Assembly: GCA_945876285.1 (NCBI GenBank)
Contig: CAMCNO010000010.1
Coordinates: forward strand, 1-64,000
Direction of reading: 5' to 3'
DNA: 64,000 bases
Source: an uncultured Clostridia bacterium
GTDB lineage: Bacteria; Bacillota; Clostridia; Oscillospirales; Oscillospiraceae
Shown: positions 44,449 to 52,994 of the stretch, in pieces
How positions within the stretch are numbered: position 1 is the stretch's first letter
Layout: each line of letters begins with the position of its first letter
Translations under genes and position numbers: made by a program
Notes under the pieces: model-generated
Seen by the model: only the letters and a program-made list of their open reading frames with translations
The model's database searches: none
What the model was told of the DNA's origin: nothing

Positions 44449-45456
44449 TCACTCCTGCGTTTTTTTCACCCGAAGTGCCTCCAGCTTCTTGTAAAACGAT
44501 GCCGCGTCCAGTTGTTCATAGGCCTGGGACAGTGTGGTCTTCGCACCGGCGGCAGCCTCCTGCAAACGGCTGTCAAAATACTCCTCCGCGATCTCCGCGG
44601 TTTCCGGGGCCAACCGGCGGAGAATGGAAAAGCCCTCGTCGGACTCCAGAATTCCCGAGCACTGCCCCACCTCCAGGGTCTCAGCGGCCTCCTCCAGCTC
44701 CCTGGAAAACTGCCCGTCTCCCGGCAGGATGGTCCGTGGCCCGGCCTTGTCATCTCCGGCCTTTGCCAGCGTGTCAAAGACCGCCTCCTGGTCCTCCGCG
44801 CCGTTGAGCTTCGCAAATGCTTCCGCCGCCCTTTCCCGGGCGGCGTTCCGGTCCTCCCCAGCGGCGACGAGAATACGGTCCACGGTGATGCGCCCGTCCT
44901 CCGCGGCAAAGGCGTCCATTGCCTCTTTCGCAGGAGCCAGCGCGCTGTCCGGCTGGTCCGCCAGGGCACACAGCTTCGCGTACAAGGCCCCGACTTCGTT
45001 CAGCTCCAGCGCCCGCTCCCGGTCCAGTCCCAGGTCCGCCAGCTTCTCAAGATAGCCCTGTTCTCCGGTCCGCTGCTCCCAGTCATCCCCGGCAACCTGC
45101 CGTTCCTGTTCAGAAAGCTGGCAGCCGTACCGCTCCGCCCAGTTTTCCACGGTGGCGTACAGCGCGGTGTCCGCCAGGGCCTGGTCCTTGGCGTAATCCG
45201 CCAGCGTGCCGCCGTCCAGCGGCGCCTGCCAGTCCAGAACGGCCCCGGCGTCCCGGTAGCGCTCCGCCACCCGGTCACAGGTGTAGGCCAGCCAGTAGAG
45301 ATACCGCCAGGAGGGCACCTCCCTGCCGTCCACAGTCAGCAGGATCTCCTCCTCGTCCAGTCCCGAAGCCTGTCCCAAAATGCCGCCCGATTCCGCAGGC
45401 GCGGCGCAGGCGGACAGGCACAGGCACATCAGCAGCACGGCCATCGCTTTTTTCAT
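44449..45456 (-). CDS. Peptidyl-prolyl isomerase-like lipoprotein
   Basis: A 335-residue lipoprotein with lipobox LSAC (Cys17) and an Ala/Gly-rich linker. The following helical region (VDGREVPSWRYLYWLAYTCDRVAERY) resembles the SurA/PrsA N-terminal chaperone domain, and residues about 195-300 (VDRILVAAG...AGDDKAGPRTILPGDGQFSRELEEAAETLEVGQCSGILESDEGFSILRRL) fit a parvulin-type rotamase. It likely helps fold exported proteins outside the membrane. The parvulin active-site residues are only partly recognisable, so catalysis is uncertain. Confidence 0.75.
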   Translation of the reverse strand: MKKAMAVLLMCLCLSACAAPAESGGILGQASGLDEEEILLTVDGREVPSWRYLYWLAYTCDRVAERYRDAGAVLDWQAPLDGGTLADYAKDQALADTALYATVENWAERYGCQLSEQERQVAGDDWEQRTGEQGYLEKLADLGLDRERALELNEVGALYAKLCALADQPDSALAPAKEAMDAFAAEDGRITVDRILVAAGEDRNAARERAAEAFAKLNGAEDQEAVFDTLAKAGDDKAGPRTILPGDGQFSRELEEAAETLEVGQCSGILESDEGFSILRRLAPETAEIAEEYFDSRLQEAAAGAKTTLSQAYEQLDAASFYKKLEALRVKKTQE

Positions 45457-45539
45457 CCTTCACGCACCTCCCGTCCCACTATGGATATGCAGGGAGATGC
45501 GCGGCTATGTCCTTGAGTTTTTGATGCGAAGCATAAAAA

Positions 45540-45571
45540 TTCGTCGCAAGCGATATAACGCTTGCGACGAA
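45540..45571. repeat. 13-bp perfect palindrome in the third hairpin string
   Basis: TTCGTCGCAAGCG with CGCTTGCGACGAA (45540-45552 with 45559-45571). It is the first of several hairpins in the 336-bp gap between the PPIase-like gene and tRNA-Gly. The gap has no convincing coding sequence. Confidence 0.7.
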
Positions 45572-45658
45572 ATGGAACGCGCGAACACTTTCGAGGCATA
45601 GGCTTTCAGGTCTGAACTCAAAACCAACCGCGAACCCAGCGGAGCACCCGCAAGGGGT

Positions 45659-45701
45659 ACGCCGCATCCGTAAGGCGGCAAAGCCGCCAACGGCTGCGCA
45701 G
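45659..45701. repeat. Copy 2 of the 43-bp nested hairpin module
   Basis: Same length as 38528-38570 and differing at only four positions. The four differences form two A-T to G-C changes on both arms of the inner stem (AGCAGC/GCTGCT becomes GGCGGC/GCCGCC), so pairing is kept. Outer arms GCATCCGT/ACGGCTGC also pair with one mismatch. Confidence 0.85.
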
Positions 45702-45721
45702 CGAATCCGGTTCGGAAGCGA

Positions 45722-45788
45722 AGAAATTCCCTGTCCGGCTAAGAAGCCTCGCCGCAAGGCGGGGATTCGTGCCAAACAGGGAATTTCT
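45722..45788. repeat. 67-bp element with 13-bp terminal inverted repeats
   Basis: AGAAATTCCCTGT (45722-45734) and ACAGGGAATTTCT (45776-45788) are perfect inverted repeats enclosing a second hairpin (CCTCGCC/GGCGGGG). It lies 4 bp beyond the 3' end of the tRNA gene and could be its terminator or a miniature mobile element. Confidence 0.6.
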
Positions 45789-45792
45789 GAGC

Positions 45793-45866
45793 TGGAGCGG
45801 CTGAGGGGAGTCGAACCCCCCTATGCAGCTTGGGAAGCTGCCGTTCTACCGATGAACTACAGCCGC
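45793..45866 (-). tRNA. tRNA-Gly (CCC)
   Basis: Complete cloverleaf on the minus strand: acceptor GCGGCTG/CAGCCGC, D-arm GTTC/GAAC, anticodon stem GCAGC/GCTGC with loop TTCCCAA (anticodon CCC, glycine), T-arm with GGTTCGA, and encoded CCA at 45793-45795. It stands alone with no second tRNA nearby. Confidence 0.96.
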
Positions 45867-45976
45867 ATCTGAAAGGTATGATAGCACACTTCCCCTGGAA
45901 TTGCAACACGAAAAATGGCAGAGCCGGACATCCCGCCAAAACTCGTTTTTAATAAATTCCTCTCCTCTTTAAACCC

Positions 45977-46005
45977 TTGCCATTTCCTGTATTTTCCCCT
46001 ATAAT
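45977..46005 (+). promoter_or_regulatory. Promoter of the GGDEF-EAL gene
   Basis: TTGCCA (45977-45982), 17-bp spacer, perfect TATAAT (46000-46005). Confidence 0.75.
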
Positions 46006-46094
46006 TCTAAACAATACAACAATACAACGTTCTGCCCCCGAAAGCCAGCCTATGGAGCAATATTTGAAGGTAACTCAGGGAGGTGTACCCCCGA

Positions 46095-48914
46095 ATGAAC
46101 TTTGACCTCGTTACGCACAGCGCCGCGGCACAGGAGTCCAAGGCAAACCGGCATACCATCAACTGCCTGGCCTTTTCCGCGCTTCCCATGACCGCTATCT
46201 GGATACTGACCCTGTTGGGTGTTTTCATTGTGGACAAGGGTCTGATGACCCTGACCTGCCTGGTGTCCGACGTGATCCTTCTGACACCGTGGGCGGTCTG
46301 TCTCTTTACCGGCACCGAAAAAAACTGGGTCAAATACATGGTCCTGTTCTGTGCGGAGGCCGCCCTGACCTTTATCAGCACCCTGCTCACCTATCACGCC
46401 GTTCTTTTGTTTGCCCTGCCGCTGTTTTGCGCGTCTCAGTATTCCAAGCGGAAAGTCGTGATATACACCTATGTGCTCTCGGTGTGCGGGCTGTTCATCA
46501 GCGTGATGGGCGGCTACTATTTCGGTATCTGTGACGCCAATATGCTCCTGCTCAGCAACAGCTCCACGGCCGATCTCATCCGCATGTTTGCCGATCCCTC
46601 CAGAACCATTCCCATCAATCCCAACCCTTGGGTGAGCCTCCCTCTGAATTTTGTTTTCCCCCGGAGCATCATCCTGCTGGTCTTCGTCCCCATTATCCAG
46701 TATATCTCCGGCGGTATCGCCCAAAATGCCGTATACACGGCGGAGCTTGTCCGTCTCAGCGAAACGGACAAGCTGACCCAGCTCTACAACCGGCAGAAGC
46801 TGGACACCATGACAGCCGACTATTATTCCACGCTGGACCGCATCGCGGTGCTGTTCATCGATCTCAACGACCTCAAGCAGATCAACGACACCCACGGCCA
46901 CGCCCAGGGCGACAGGGCTATCAACAGCGTCGCCGGCTGTATCTCCGGCATCACCGGCGAGACCCGGCGGGCCTACCGGATCGGCGGCGACGAATTTGTG
47001 GTGATCCTGGAAAATCCCAAGCCGGACGAGCCGGACAGCGTCCTTGCTGAATTCTCCGGTATGCTGGCCGCCCGGCAGGCCGGTTTGCCTTTCCCTCTCT
47101 CCGCGTCAGTTGGCTGGGCCGCCGGCCCCGGATGGGAGCTGCCCTCTCTGATGGAGCAGGCGGATCGCGCCATGTACCACAGCAAGCGGACAGTCCGCAA
47201 TGCGCCTCCCGTAAAAACCGCCCCGCCCCCGGACCTGGACCGCACCGGTCTGGACGACTACACCTTCCAGGCCATCGCCAGCCTGTCCGAGCGGACGTAC
47301 ATTTACCTGTGCAATATGCAGACCAACGTCTCCCGCTGGTCCGCCAACGCCGTGGAGTATTTCGCTCTGCCGGGCGAGTACATGTTTGACGCCGGCGCTA
47401 TCTGGGCGGAGCACATCCACCCGGAGGACCGGGAGATGTACCTCACCGACATCGGTAACGTATTCTCCGGCAGGCAGAAGCGCCACAGTCTGGAATACCG
47501 GGCCCGCAACAAGTACGGTGATTATGTCATCTGCACCTGCAACGGCATCGTTCAGAAGGGCACGGACGGCGAGCCGGACTTCTTTGTGGGCACGCTCACC
47601 AACCACGGCATCATCGACACCGTGGACCCTGTCACCAATCTCTATAACATCTACGAGTTCAACAACGCCATCCAGACCATTCAGTCCTCCCGCACGCCCA
47701 CCATGGTACTGATGGTCGGCATCAACCATTTCCATTTCGTCAACGATATCTACGACTATGTCTTCGGCAACAAGGTGCTGTATGCGCTGGCCCAGGCAAT
47801 ACAGAAGGAGGCGCAGAAGCGGCATGGCACAGTCTACCGGATGGACGGCGCCAAGTTCGCCCTGTGCCTCCGGGAGGCCACGCAGGAGAGCGTCCGGGAA
47901 CTGTATGAAGTCCTGCGCCGGCTGGCCAGCGAATCCCTGACGGTGGAGGGAACGCCTATATCCCTCAGCATTTCCGGCGGTGCCGTTTTTGTGGAAAAAT
48001 TCGCAGGCAGTGAGTTCCCTATCATTTCCTGCGCCGCCTATGCGCTGGGCCTGTCCAAACGGGAACGCCACAGCGAGCTGGTATTTTTCGACAACGAGCT
48101 GGGCGGTGACACACACCACTCCATGGAGCTGCTGGATGCGCTGCGCCAGGACATTATCAACGGCTGCCACGGCTTCTACATGGTCTATCAGCCGCTGGTA
48201 CGGCCGGCGGATGGCCGTACCGAGGGCGCAGAGGCCCTGCTGCGCTGGAAGAGTCCCGTCTTCGGCGAAGTTTCTCCCGGCCGCTTCATTCCCGTTCTGG
48301 AAAAGGACGCCTGCTTCTTCACGCTGGGCAACTGGATCCTTCGGCAGGCGCTGACAGAGGCCAAACCCATCGTGGATAAGAACCCCCATTTCTTCCTGAA
48401 CGTCAACATCGCTTACACCCAAATCGAACGCAGGGGTTTCCGGGACAGCCTGATGGATATTCTGCGTGAAACAGGGTACCCTCCCCAGAACCTCTGCCTG
48501 GAGCTGACAGAGCGGTGCCGGTCCATGGACATGGAATATCTGCGTGCGGAGCTTCAGTTCTTCCGTTCCCGTGGCATCCGGGTGGCGCTGGACGACTTCG
48601 GCACCGGCGTGTCCTCCATGAATCTGATCTGTGATCTGCCTGTGGACGGGCTGAAGATCGACCAGAGCTTTGTTCTTCATATCCTGGAAAACAAGAACAC
48701 CCAATTGGTGGTGGAGGGCACCATCGACCTCGCCCGCAAGCTGGGCATCGACATCTGTCTGGAGGGCGTGGAAAATCAACAGCTCCGGGACTTTGTCCTG
48801 CGCTATCCCGTCGACCACCATCAGGGCTTTTATTACGCCCATCCCCAGCCCATTGGCATCTTCCTTCAGTATCTGGAGGAAAACCGGGCGGCCCATCCCG
48901 ATCACGCCGAATAA
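46095..48914 (+). CDS. Membrane GGDEF-PAS-degenerate GGDEF-EAL cyclic-di-GMP protein
   Basis: A 939-residue signalling protein. About six membrane helices (residues 20-210) form a sensor, followed by a GGDEF domain with the intact motif IGGDEFVV near residue 297 (diguanylate cyclase), a PAS domain (about 395-500, NVSRWSANAVEYF to FVGTL), a second GGDEF-like domain (about 510-670) whose motif is MDGAKFAL near 582, so inactive, and an EAL domain (about 680-930). The EAL has EALLRW, LNVN, ELTE, LDDFGTG, LKIDQ and EGVEN, so it looks active as a phosphodiesterase. The start ATG at 46095 has GGGAGGTG upstream; a GTG 12 bp earlier is less likely. Confidence 0.93.
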   Translation: MNFDLVTHSAAAQESKANRHTINCLAFSALPMTAIWILTLLGVFIVDKGLMTLTCLVSDVILLTPWAVCLFTGTEKNWVKYMVLFCAEAALTFISTLLTYHAVLLFALPLFCASQYSKRKVVIYTYVLSVCGLFISVMGGYYFGICDANMLLLSNSSTADLIRMFADPSRTIPINPNPWVSLPLNFVFPRSIILLVFVPIIQYISGGIAQNAVYTAELVRLSETDKLTQLYNRQKLDTMTADYYSTLDRIAVLFIDLNDLKQINDTHGHAQGDRAINSVAGCISGITGETRRAYRIGGDEFVVILENPKPDEPDSVLAEFSGMLAARQAGLPFPLSASVGWAAGPGWELPSLMEQADRAMYHSKRTVRNAPPVKTAPPPDLDRTGLDDYTFQAIASLSERTYIYLCNMQTNVSRWSANAVEYFALPGEYMFDAGAIWAEHIHPEDREMYLTDIGNVFSGRQKRHSLEYRARNKYGDYVICTCNGIVQKGTDGEPDFFVGTLTNHGIIDTVDPVTNLYNIYEFNNAIQTIQSSRTPTMVLMVGINHFHFVNDIYDYVFGNKVLYALAQAIQKEAQKRHGTVYRMDGAKFALCLREATQESVRELYEVLRRLASESLTVEGTPISLSISGGAVFVEKFAGSEFPIISCAAYALGLSKRERHSELVFFDNELGGDTHHSMELLDALRQDIINGCHGFYMVYQPLVRPADGRTEGAEALLRWKSPVFGEVSPGRFIPVLEKDACFFTLGNWILRQALTEAKPIVDKNPHFFLNVNIAYTQIERRGFRDSLMDILRETGYPPQNLCLELTERCRSMDMEYLRAELQFFRSRGIRVALDDFGTGVSSMNLICDLPVDGLKIDQSFVLHILENKNTQLVVEGTIDLARKLGIDICLEGVENQQLRDFVLRYPVDHHQGFYYAHPQPIGIFLQYLEENRAAHPDHAE

Positions 48915-48921
48915 CCGCAAA

Positions 48922-48953
48922 AAAAGAGCTCCCGCCGCGGCGGGAGCTCTTTT
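48922..48953. terminator. Bidirectional terminator after the GGDEF-EAL gene
   Basis: A perfect 32-bp palindrome (16 + 16) with A- and T-runs at the ends, between converging genes. Confidence 0.9.
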
Positions 48954-48990
48954 GCGTCTGATTCGCAAATCGCTGGGAAAACCTTGTGTG

Positions 48991-50445
48991 TCAGTCTTCC
49001 TCGGGAGCCAGCTCTGTAGTCTTCACCTTGGGCGGGAAGATCTTGGAGAACGCCAGGAAGAACACCAGGGCCACGACCAGGCCGGGGATGATGGGCTGAG
49101 ACACCTTCATGCCGAACAGCATGCTGCCGGAGATCTTCTCCAGATACACCACCACGACGGAGCCGGAGATCAGGGAGGCGATGGTGCCGGCCAGAGAGGC
49201 GCCGGTCCAGTAATGGCCCAGCACATAGGGGAAGAATGCGCCGGCGGCGCGGAGGGTGAAGCAGAACATCAGCAGGGTCACCAGGCTGGAGGTGTTGAAC
49301 AGGGCAATGAACATGGACACAACACCCACGACAGCCATGACGATCTTGGTGACCTTCATGACCTCCTCGCTGGTGGCGTCGGGCTTCAGCACGGCACGGT
49401 AGATGTCGTTGGCGAAGATGGAGCCGGCGCCCAGCAGGTCGGAGTCGGAGGAGGACATGGTAGCGGAGATGATACCGGCGAACAGCAGGCCGCAGATGAC
49501 GGCGGGCATGGCCTCCATGGCCAGCACGGGCAGCGCGTAGCGGGCGCCCACGTCGGCGAAGTCCTCAGCGTTGAACTTGCCCATGTTGATGAGGGCCAGG
49601 GTGATGATGCCCAGAACGGCGGGGATGAATGCATAGATGAAGTTGATAATGGCAGCCAGAATGGAGCCCTGCTTGGCAGCCTTGCCGTCACGGGCGGCAT
49701 AGTAGCGGGAAACGGCCTCCTGGCCGACAGTGAAGGTCGCCACATACATGATGGTCAGGGAGATGACCGCCATGGGGCTGTATCCCTTGAACATATCAAA
49801 GGTCTCGGCGGGGACGTTGGCCACCACGTTGCTCCAGCCGCCTGCCAGGTTCATGGCGAAGGGCACGGCGATGATCATGCCGATGATGATGAGGAACACC
49901 TGGATGAAGTCGGTCAGGGTCACGCTCCACAGGCCGCCCATGATGGAATAGATGGTGACGACCACGGCCACGATGATGACGGCGGTCTTGTAGCTGATAC
50001 CCAGCATGGTGGACAGGATAACGGAGGAAGCGATGAACTGGCCGGCAGTCAGGCCAATCAGAGGCAGCAGCATGATGATGGCGGTGATAAGACCCGCGCT
50101 CTTGCCGTACCGCCGGCGGAAATATTCAGGAACGGTCTTGACGGTGGCGGCCCGGAACTTGGGCGCCAGGAAGGTCAGGATCACAAAGGCAAAGCCCATG
50201 GTCATGATGTACCAGGCGGCGGAGATGCCGTGGTTCTGCATGCCCTGCTGGACCACGCCCAGAGAGCTGCCACCGCCGATCTCCGTGGCTGCCAGGGTGC
50301 CCGCCATCAGGAAGGGGCCCAGACGGCGGCCAGCCACCATGAAGTCCGTGTTGGAAGTAATTTTCTTGGAGGAGTACCAGCCGATGAACAGCATCACCAG
50401 CAGGTAGAGTACCACGATCACGGTTACTGTCAGGTTAAATTTCAT
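48991..50445 (-). CDS. Sodium:solute symporter (SSS family)
   Basis: A 484-residue transporter with about 13 helices, beginning LTVTVIVVLYLLVMLFIGWYSSKKITSNTDFMVAGRRLGPFLMAGTLAATEIGGGSSLG, the SSS-family start with its Na+-binding first helix. QEAVSRYYAARDGKAAKQGS matches the conserved loop after helix 7, and ISATMSSSDSDLLGAGSIFANDIY the helix-9 signature. Such proteins carry sugars, amino acids or carboxylates with Na+; the substrate cannot be assigned. AAAGGAG precedes the ATG. Confidence 0.93.
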   Translation of the reverse strand: MKFNLTVTVIVVLYLLVMLFIGWYSSKKITSNTDFMVAGRRLGPFLMAGTLAATEIGGGSSLGVVQQGMQNHGISAAWYIMTMGFAFVILTFLAPKFRAATVKTVPEYFRRRYGKSAGLITAIIMLLPLIGLTAGQFIASSVILSTMLGISYKTAVIIVAVVVTIYSIMGGLWSVTLTDFIQVFLIIIGMIIAVPFAMNLAGGWSNVVANVPAETFDMFKGYSPMAVISLTIMYVATFTVGQEAVSRYYAARDGKAAKQGSILAAIINFIYAFIPAVLGIITLALINMGKFNAEDFADVGARYALPVLAMEAMPAVICGLLFAGIISATMSSSDSDLLGAGSIFANDIYRAVLKPDATSEEVMKVTKIVMAVVGVVSMFIALFNTSSLVTLLMFCFTLRAAGAFFPYVLGHYWTGASLAGTIASLISGSVVVVYLEKISGSMLFGMKVSQPIIPGLVVALVFFLAFSKIFPPKVKTTELAPEED

Positions 50446-50561
50446 GTGTTTTCTCCTTTCTCACATCACAGTTCAGAGATTTCCGATCGATACGCTCCTT
50501 CCTCTTGTTCTCGCCGCTTTGCGGCGGTTCCGTAAAGATATTTTCTTAACGGTTCTTTTAT

Positions 50562-50590
50562 ATCATATCGAAATCTCTGCACGTTGTAAA
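50562..50590 (-). promoter_or_regulatory. Promoter of the sodium:solute symporter gene
   Basis: Minus strand TTTACA (50585-50590), 17-bp spacer, TATGAT (50562-50567). Confidence 0.7.
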
Positions 50591-50614
50591 GCGAAATACG
50601 GCAAAAAACGCCAA

Positions 50615-50653
50615 AAACCGGCACACGCCCTGTCTGAGAGCGTGTGCCGGTTT
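50615..50653 (-). terminator. Terminator after the M23 peptidase gene
   Basis: A perfect 14-bp stem (50615-50628 with 50640-50653) with a T-run on the minus strand, 5 bp after the stop. Confidence 0.85.
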
Positions 50654-50657
50654 CCTG

Positions 50658-51359
50658 TCAGCGCTTCAAAAATTCCTCCGGGTCCACCGCGTCTCCGTCC
50701 TTTGTGACGGAAAAGTGCAGGTGGGGGCTCTGGCCGGACTCCGCTTTCGCGGTGGTCCCCACGGCGCCGATGATCTGTCCGGCGGACACCGTGTCCCCCG
50801 CCTCCACCGTAGGCCTGGACTGGAGGCTGGCGTAGGTGGTCTGGTAGCCGCCGTCATGGCCGATGGTGACGGTGGTCCCCATCATGGGGTCGTCCTCCAC
50901 CGCCAGCACCGCCCCGGAGCAGGCCGCCAGCACCGTGGTGCCGGGCTTGGCGGAGATGTCCACGCCGTCGTGGACCCGCCAGTCGTCCATAGTCACGTCA
51001 TACACCAGCTTGTCCACGGAAAAGGCTGTCAGCACCTGTCCGTTCAGGGGCGAGACCACCAGCCGGGGCGCCTGAACCACCACCGGGGTGTCGTCCACCT
51101 CCACCTCCGGCATCGGCACCGTCTCCTCCACCGGCTGGGGCTGGATGGTCTCCACCACCGCCGGTTCCGGCTCCTCCTCCGTTACCTCCGGCGCGGGGGC
51201 GGATACCTCCGGTACGGGATCCTCCTCCACCACAGCAGGTTCCTTTCCCCGGTCCGACAGCAGCATCCAGCCGCTGACGCCCACTACCAGCAGACACACC
51301 GCCAGCGTGATATAAAACCCGGCACTGCCCCGCAGCGCCTCCCACTTTTTGTTGTCCAT
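50658..51359 (-). CDS. Membrane-anchored M23 peptidase, SpoIIQ-like
   Basis: A 233-residue protein: one membrane helix (about 14-35), a long Pro/Glu/Val-rich stalk (about 40-100) and a C-terminal M23/LytM domain. The zinc-site residues are present in VHDGVDISA (His and Asp) and HLHFSV, so it could be an active endopeptidase, unlike Bacillus SpoIIQ. Size and layout match clostridial SpoIIQ, the forespore partner of SpoIIIAH, and a sigma-F/G-like promoter lies upstream. Another possibility is a general wall hydrolase. ATG at 51359 was chosen for its GGGAGGA site. Confidence 0.75.
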   Translation of the reverse strand: MDNKKWEALRGSAGFYITLAVCLLVVGVSGWMLLSDRGKEPAVVEEDPVPEVSAPAPEVTEEEPEPAVVETIQPQPVEETVPMPEVEVDDTPVVVQAPRLVVSPLNGQVLTAFSVDKLVYDVTMDDWRVHDGVDISAKPGTTVLAACSGAVLAVEDDPMMGTTVTIGHDGGYQTTYASLQSRPTVEAGDTVSAGQIIGAVGTTAKAESGQSPHLHFSVTKDGDAVDPEEFLKR

Positions 51360-51394
51360 GTAAAATTTCCTCCCTTGCATTTTGTGTTCAAGGG

Positions 51395-51424
51395 AAGTAT
51401 GGACACCTTTTTCACCCCTTATAC
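51395..51424 (-). promoter_or_regulatory. Candidate sigma-F/sigma-G promoter of the SpoIIQ-like gene
   Basis: Minus strand GTATA (51420-51424), 15-bp spacer, GTCCATACTT (51395-51404). This fits the forespore consensus GYWTA-N14/15-GGNNANAHTW with one mismatch. No sigma-A promoter is evident there. Confidence 0.4.
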
Positions 51425-51455
51425 AAAAAAGCGGCGCAAATGCGCCGCTTTTCAG
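51425..51455 (-). terminator. Terminator after gpmI
   Basis: AAAGCGGCGCA/TGCGCCGCTTT stem with a T-run on the minus strand, close to the gpmI stop and overlapping the upstream edge of the candidate forespore promoter. Confidence 0.8.
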
Positions 51456-51460
51456 AGAAG

Positions 51461-52981
51461 TTATTTCACAATCAAGGTCTTTCCGTCCATTTCCTCGGGG
51501 CAGGCCAAACCCATCACGTCCAGAATGGTAGGTGCAATATCTGCCAGCCGGCCGCCGGTCCGCAGCTCCGTTCCGGCGCCGCAGAGGATAAAGGGCACGG
51601 GGTTGGTGGTGTGGGCGGTCATGGGAGAGCCGTCGGGCTCCTCCATCTGCTCGGCGTTGCCGTGGTCGGCGGTGATCATGGCGATGCCGCCCATCTTCAA
51701 CGTGGCGTCCACCACCCGGCCCACGCACTCGTCCACGGTCTCCACGGCCTTGACAGCGGCGTCGAACACGCCGGTGTGGCCCACCATGTCGCAGTTGGCG
51801 AAGTTCAGGATGATGACGTCATAGGCGCCGGACTCAATGCGCTCCACGCACTTGTCACACACCTCGTAGGCGCTCATCTCCGGCTGCAGGTCGTAGGTCG
51901 CCACCTTGGGGGAAGCCACCAGCACCCGATCCTCGCCGGGGAACACGGTCTCGCTGCCGCCGTTGAAGAAGAAGGTCACATGGGCGTACTTCTCCGTCTC
52001 GGCGATGCGCAGCTGGGTCATCCCCATCTGGCTCAGGAACTCGCCCAGGCCGTTGCGGACGGTGATGCGGGGATAGGCCACCTCCACATTGGGCATGGTG
52101 GCGTCGTACTCCGTGTTGCACACAAAGGTAACGGGGAAATACTGACGGGTAAAGCCGTCGAAATCCGGGTCCACCAAGGTCCGGGTGATCTCCCGGGCCC
52201 GGTCGGGCCGGTAGTTGAAGAAAATGACGCTGTCGTTGTCGGAGATAGTGCCCTCGGTGTCGCACACCACAGGCTCCACGAACTCGTCGGTGACACCGGC
52301 GGCGTAGGAATCCTTCACGGCGGCCACAGGCACGGGGTTGAACACGGCGCTCTCGCCGTAGACCATGGCGTCATAGGCCTGCTCCACCCGATCCCAGCGC
52401 TTGTCGCGGTCCATGGCGTAGTAGCGGCCCATCACCGTGGCGATCTTGCCCACGCCCAGCTCCCGGCACTTTTCCACCGTCCGGGCCACAAAATCGGCGC
52501 CGGAGGTGGGAGACACGTCCCGGCCGTCCAGGAAGGCGTGGATATAGACCTTCTCCAGGCCCTTGTCCTTCGCCAGCTTCAGCAGGGCGAACAGGTGCTC
52601 CAGATGGGAGTGAACGCCGCCATCAGACAGCAGGCCCATCAGATGGAGGGCGGTGCCCTTCTCCTTGCAGGAATCCATGGCGTGGTTGTAGGCGGGATTG
52701 GTGAAAAAGTCCCCGTCGGCAATAGACTTGGTGATACGGGGCAGGTCCTGGAACACCACCCGGCCGGCGCCGATGTTGGTGTGGCCCACCTCGCTGTTGC
52801 CCATCTGCCCGTCAGGCAGGCCCACGTCCAGTCCGGACGCGGACAGCTCCGTATGGGCGAATTCCTGGAAGAACTGGTCCAGCCGGGGCGTTCTGGCGGT
52901 CTGCACGGCATTGCCCACGGTGCTGCCGGGTGCCATGCCGAAGCCGTCCATAATAATTAAGGTAGTGGGAGTTTTGTTCAT
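51461..52981 (-). CDS. gpmI: 2,3-bisphosphoglycerate-independent phosphoglycerate mutase
   Basis: Mn-dependent glycolytic enzyme interconverting 3- and 2-phosphoglycerate, 506 residues. The alkaline-phosphatase core has LIIMDGFG, the phosphoryl-acceptor Ser in MGNSEVGHTNIGAG (about residue 63), and the metal ligands in NFANCDMVGHTG and MITADHGNAEQM; the transferase domain lies between. It is the last of three glycolysis genes on the minus strand. CGAGG precedes the ATG. Confidence 0.97.
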   Translation of the reverse strand: MNKTPTTLIIMDGFGMAPGSTVGNAVQTARTPRLDQFFQEFAHTELSASGLDVGLPDGQMGNSEVGHTNIGAGRVVFQDLPRITKSIADGDFFTNPAYNHAMDSCKEKGTALHLMGLLSDGGVHSHLEHLFALLKLAKDKGLEKVYIHAFLDGRDVSPTSGADFVARTVEKCRELGVGKIATVMGRYYAMDRDKRWDRVEQAYDAMVYGESAVFNPVPVAAVKDSYAAGVTDEFVEPVVCDTEGTISDNDSVIFFNYRPDRAREITRTLVDPDFDGFTRQYFPVTFVCNTEYDATMPNVEVAYPRITVRNGLGEFLSQMGMTQLRIAETEKYAHVTFFFNGGSETVFPGEDRVLVASPKVATYDLQPEMSAYEVCDKCVERIESGAYDVIILNFANCDMVGHTGVFDAAVKAVETVDECVGRVVDATLKMGGIAMITADHGNAEQMEEPDGSPMTAHTTNPVPFILCGAGTELRTGGRLADIAPTILDVMGLACPEEMDGKTLIVK

Positions 52982-52994
52982 AAAAACCTCGTTT

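Noticed and set aside
45457-45792. Small genes in the gap before tRNA-Gly
   Set aside because: Open frames there run through the repeat modules, lack ribosome sites, and change with the hairpins.
47106-48968. A 620-codon open frame on the minus strand
   Set aside because: Antisense to the GGDEF-EAL protein, no recognisable domain.
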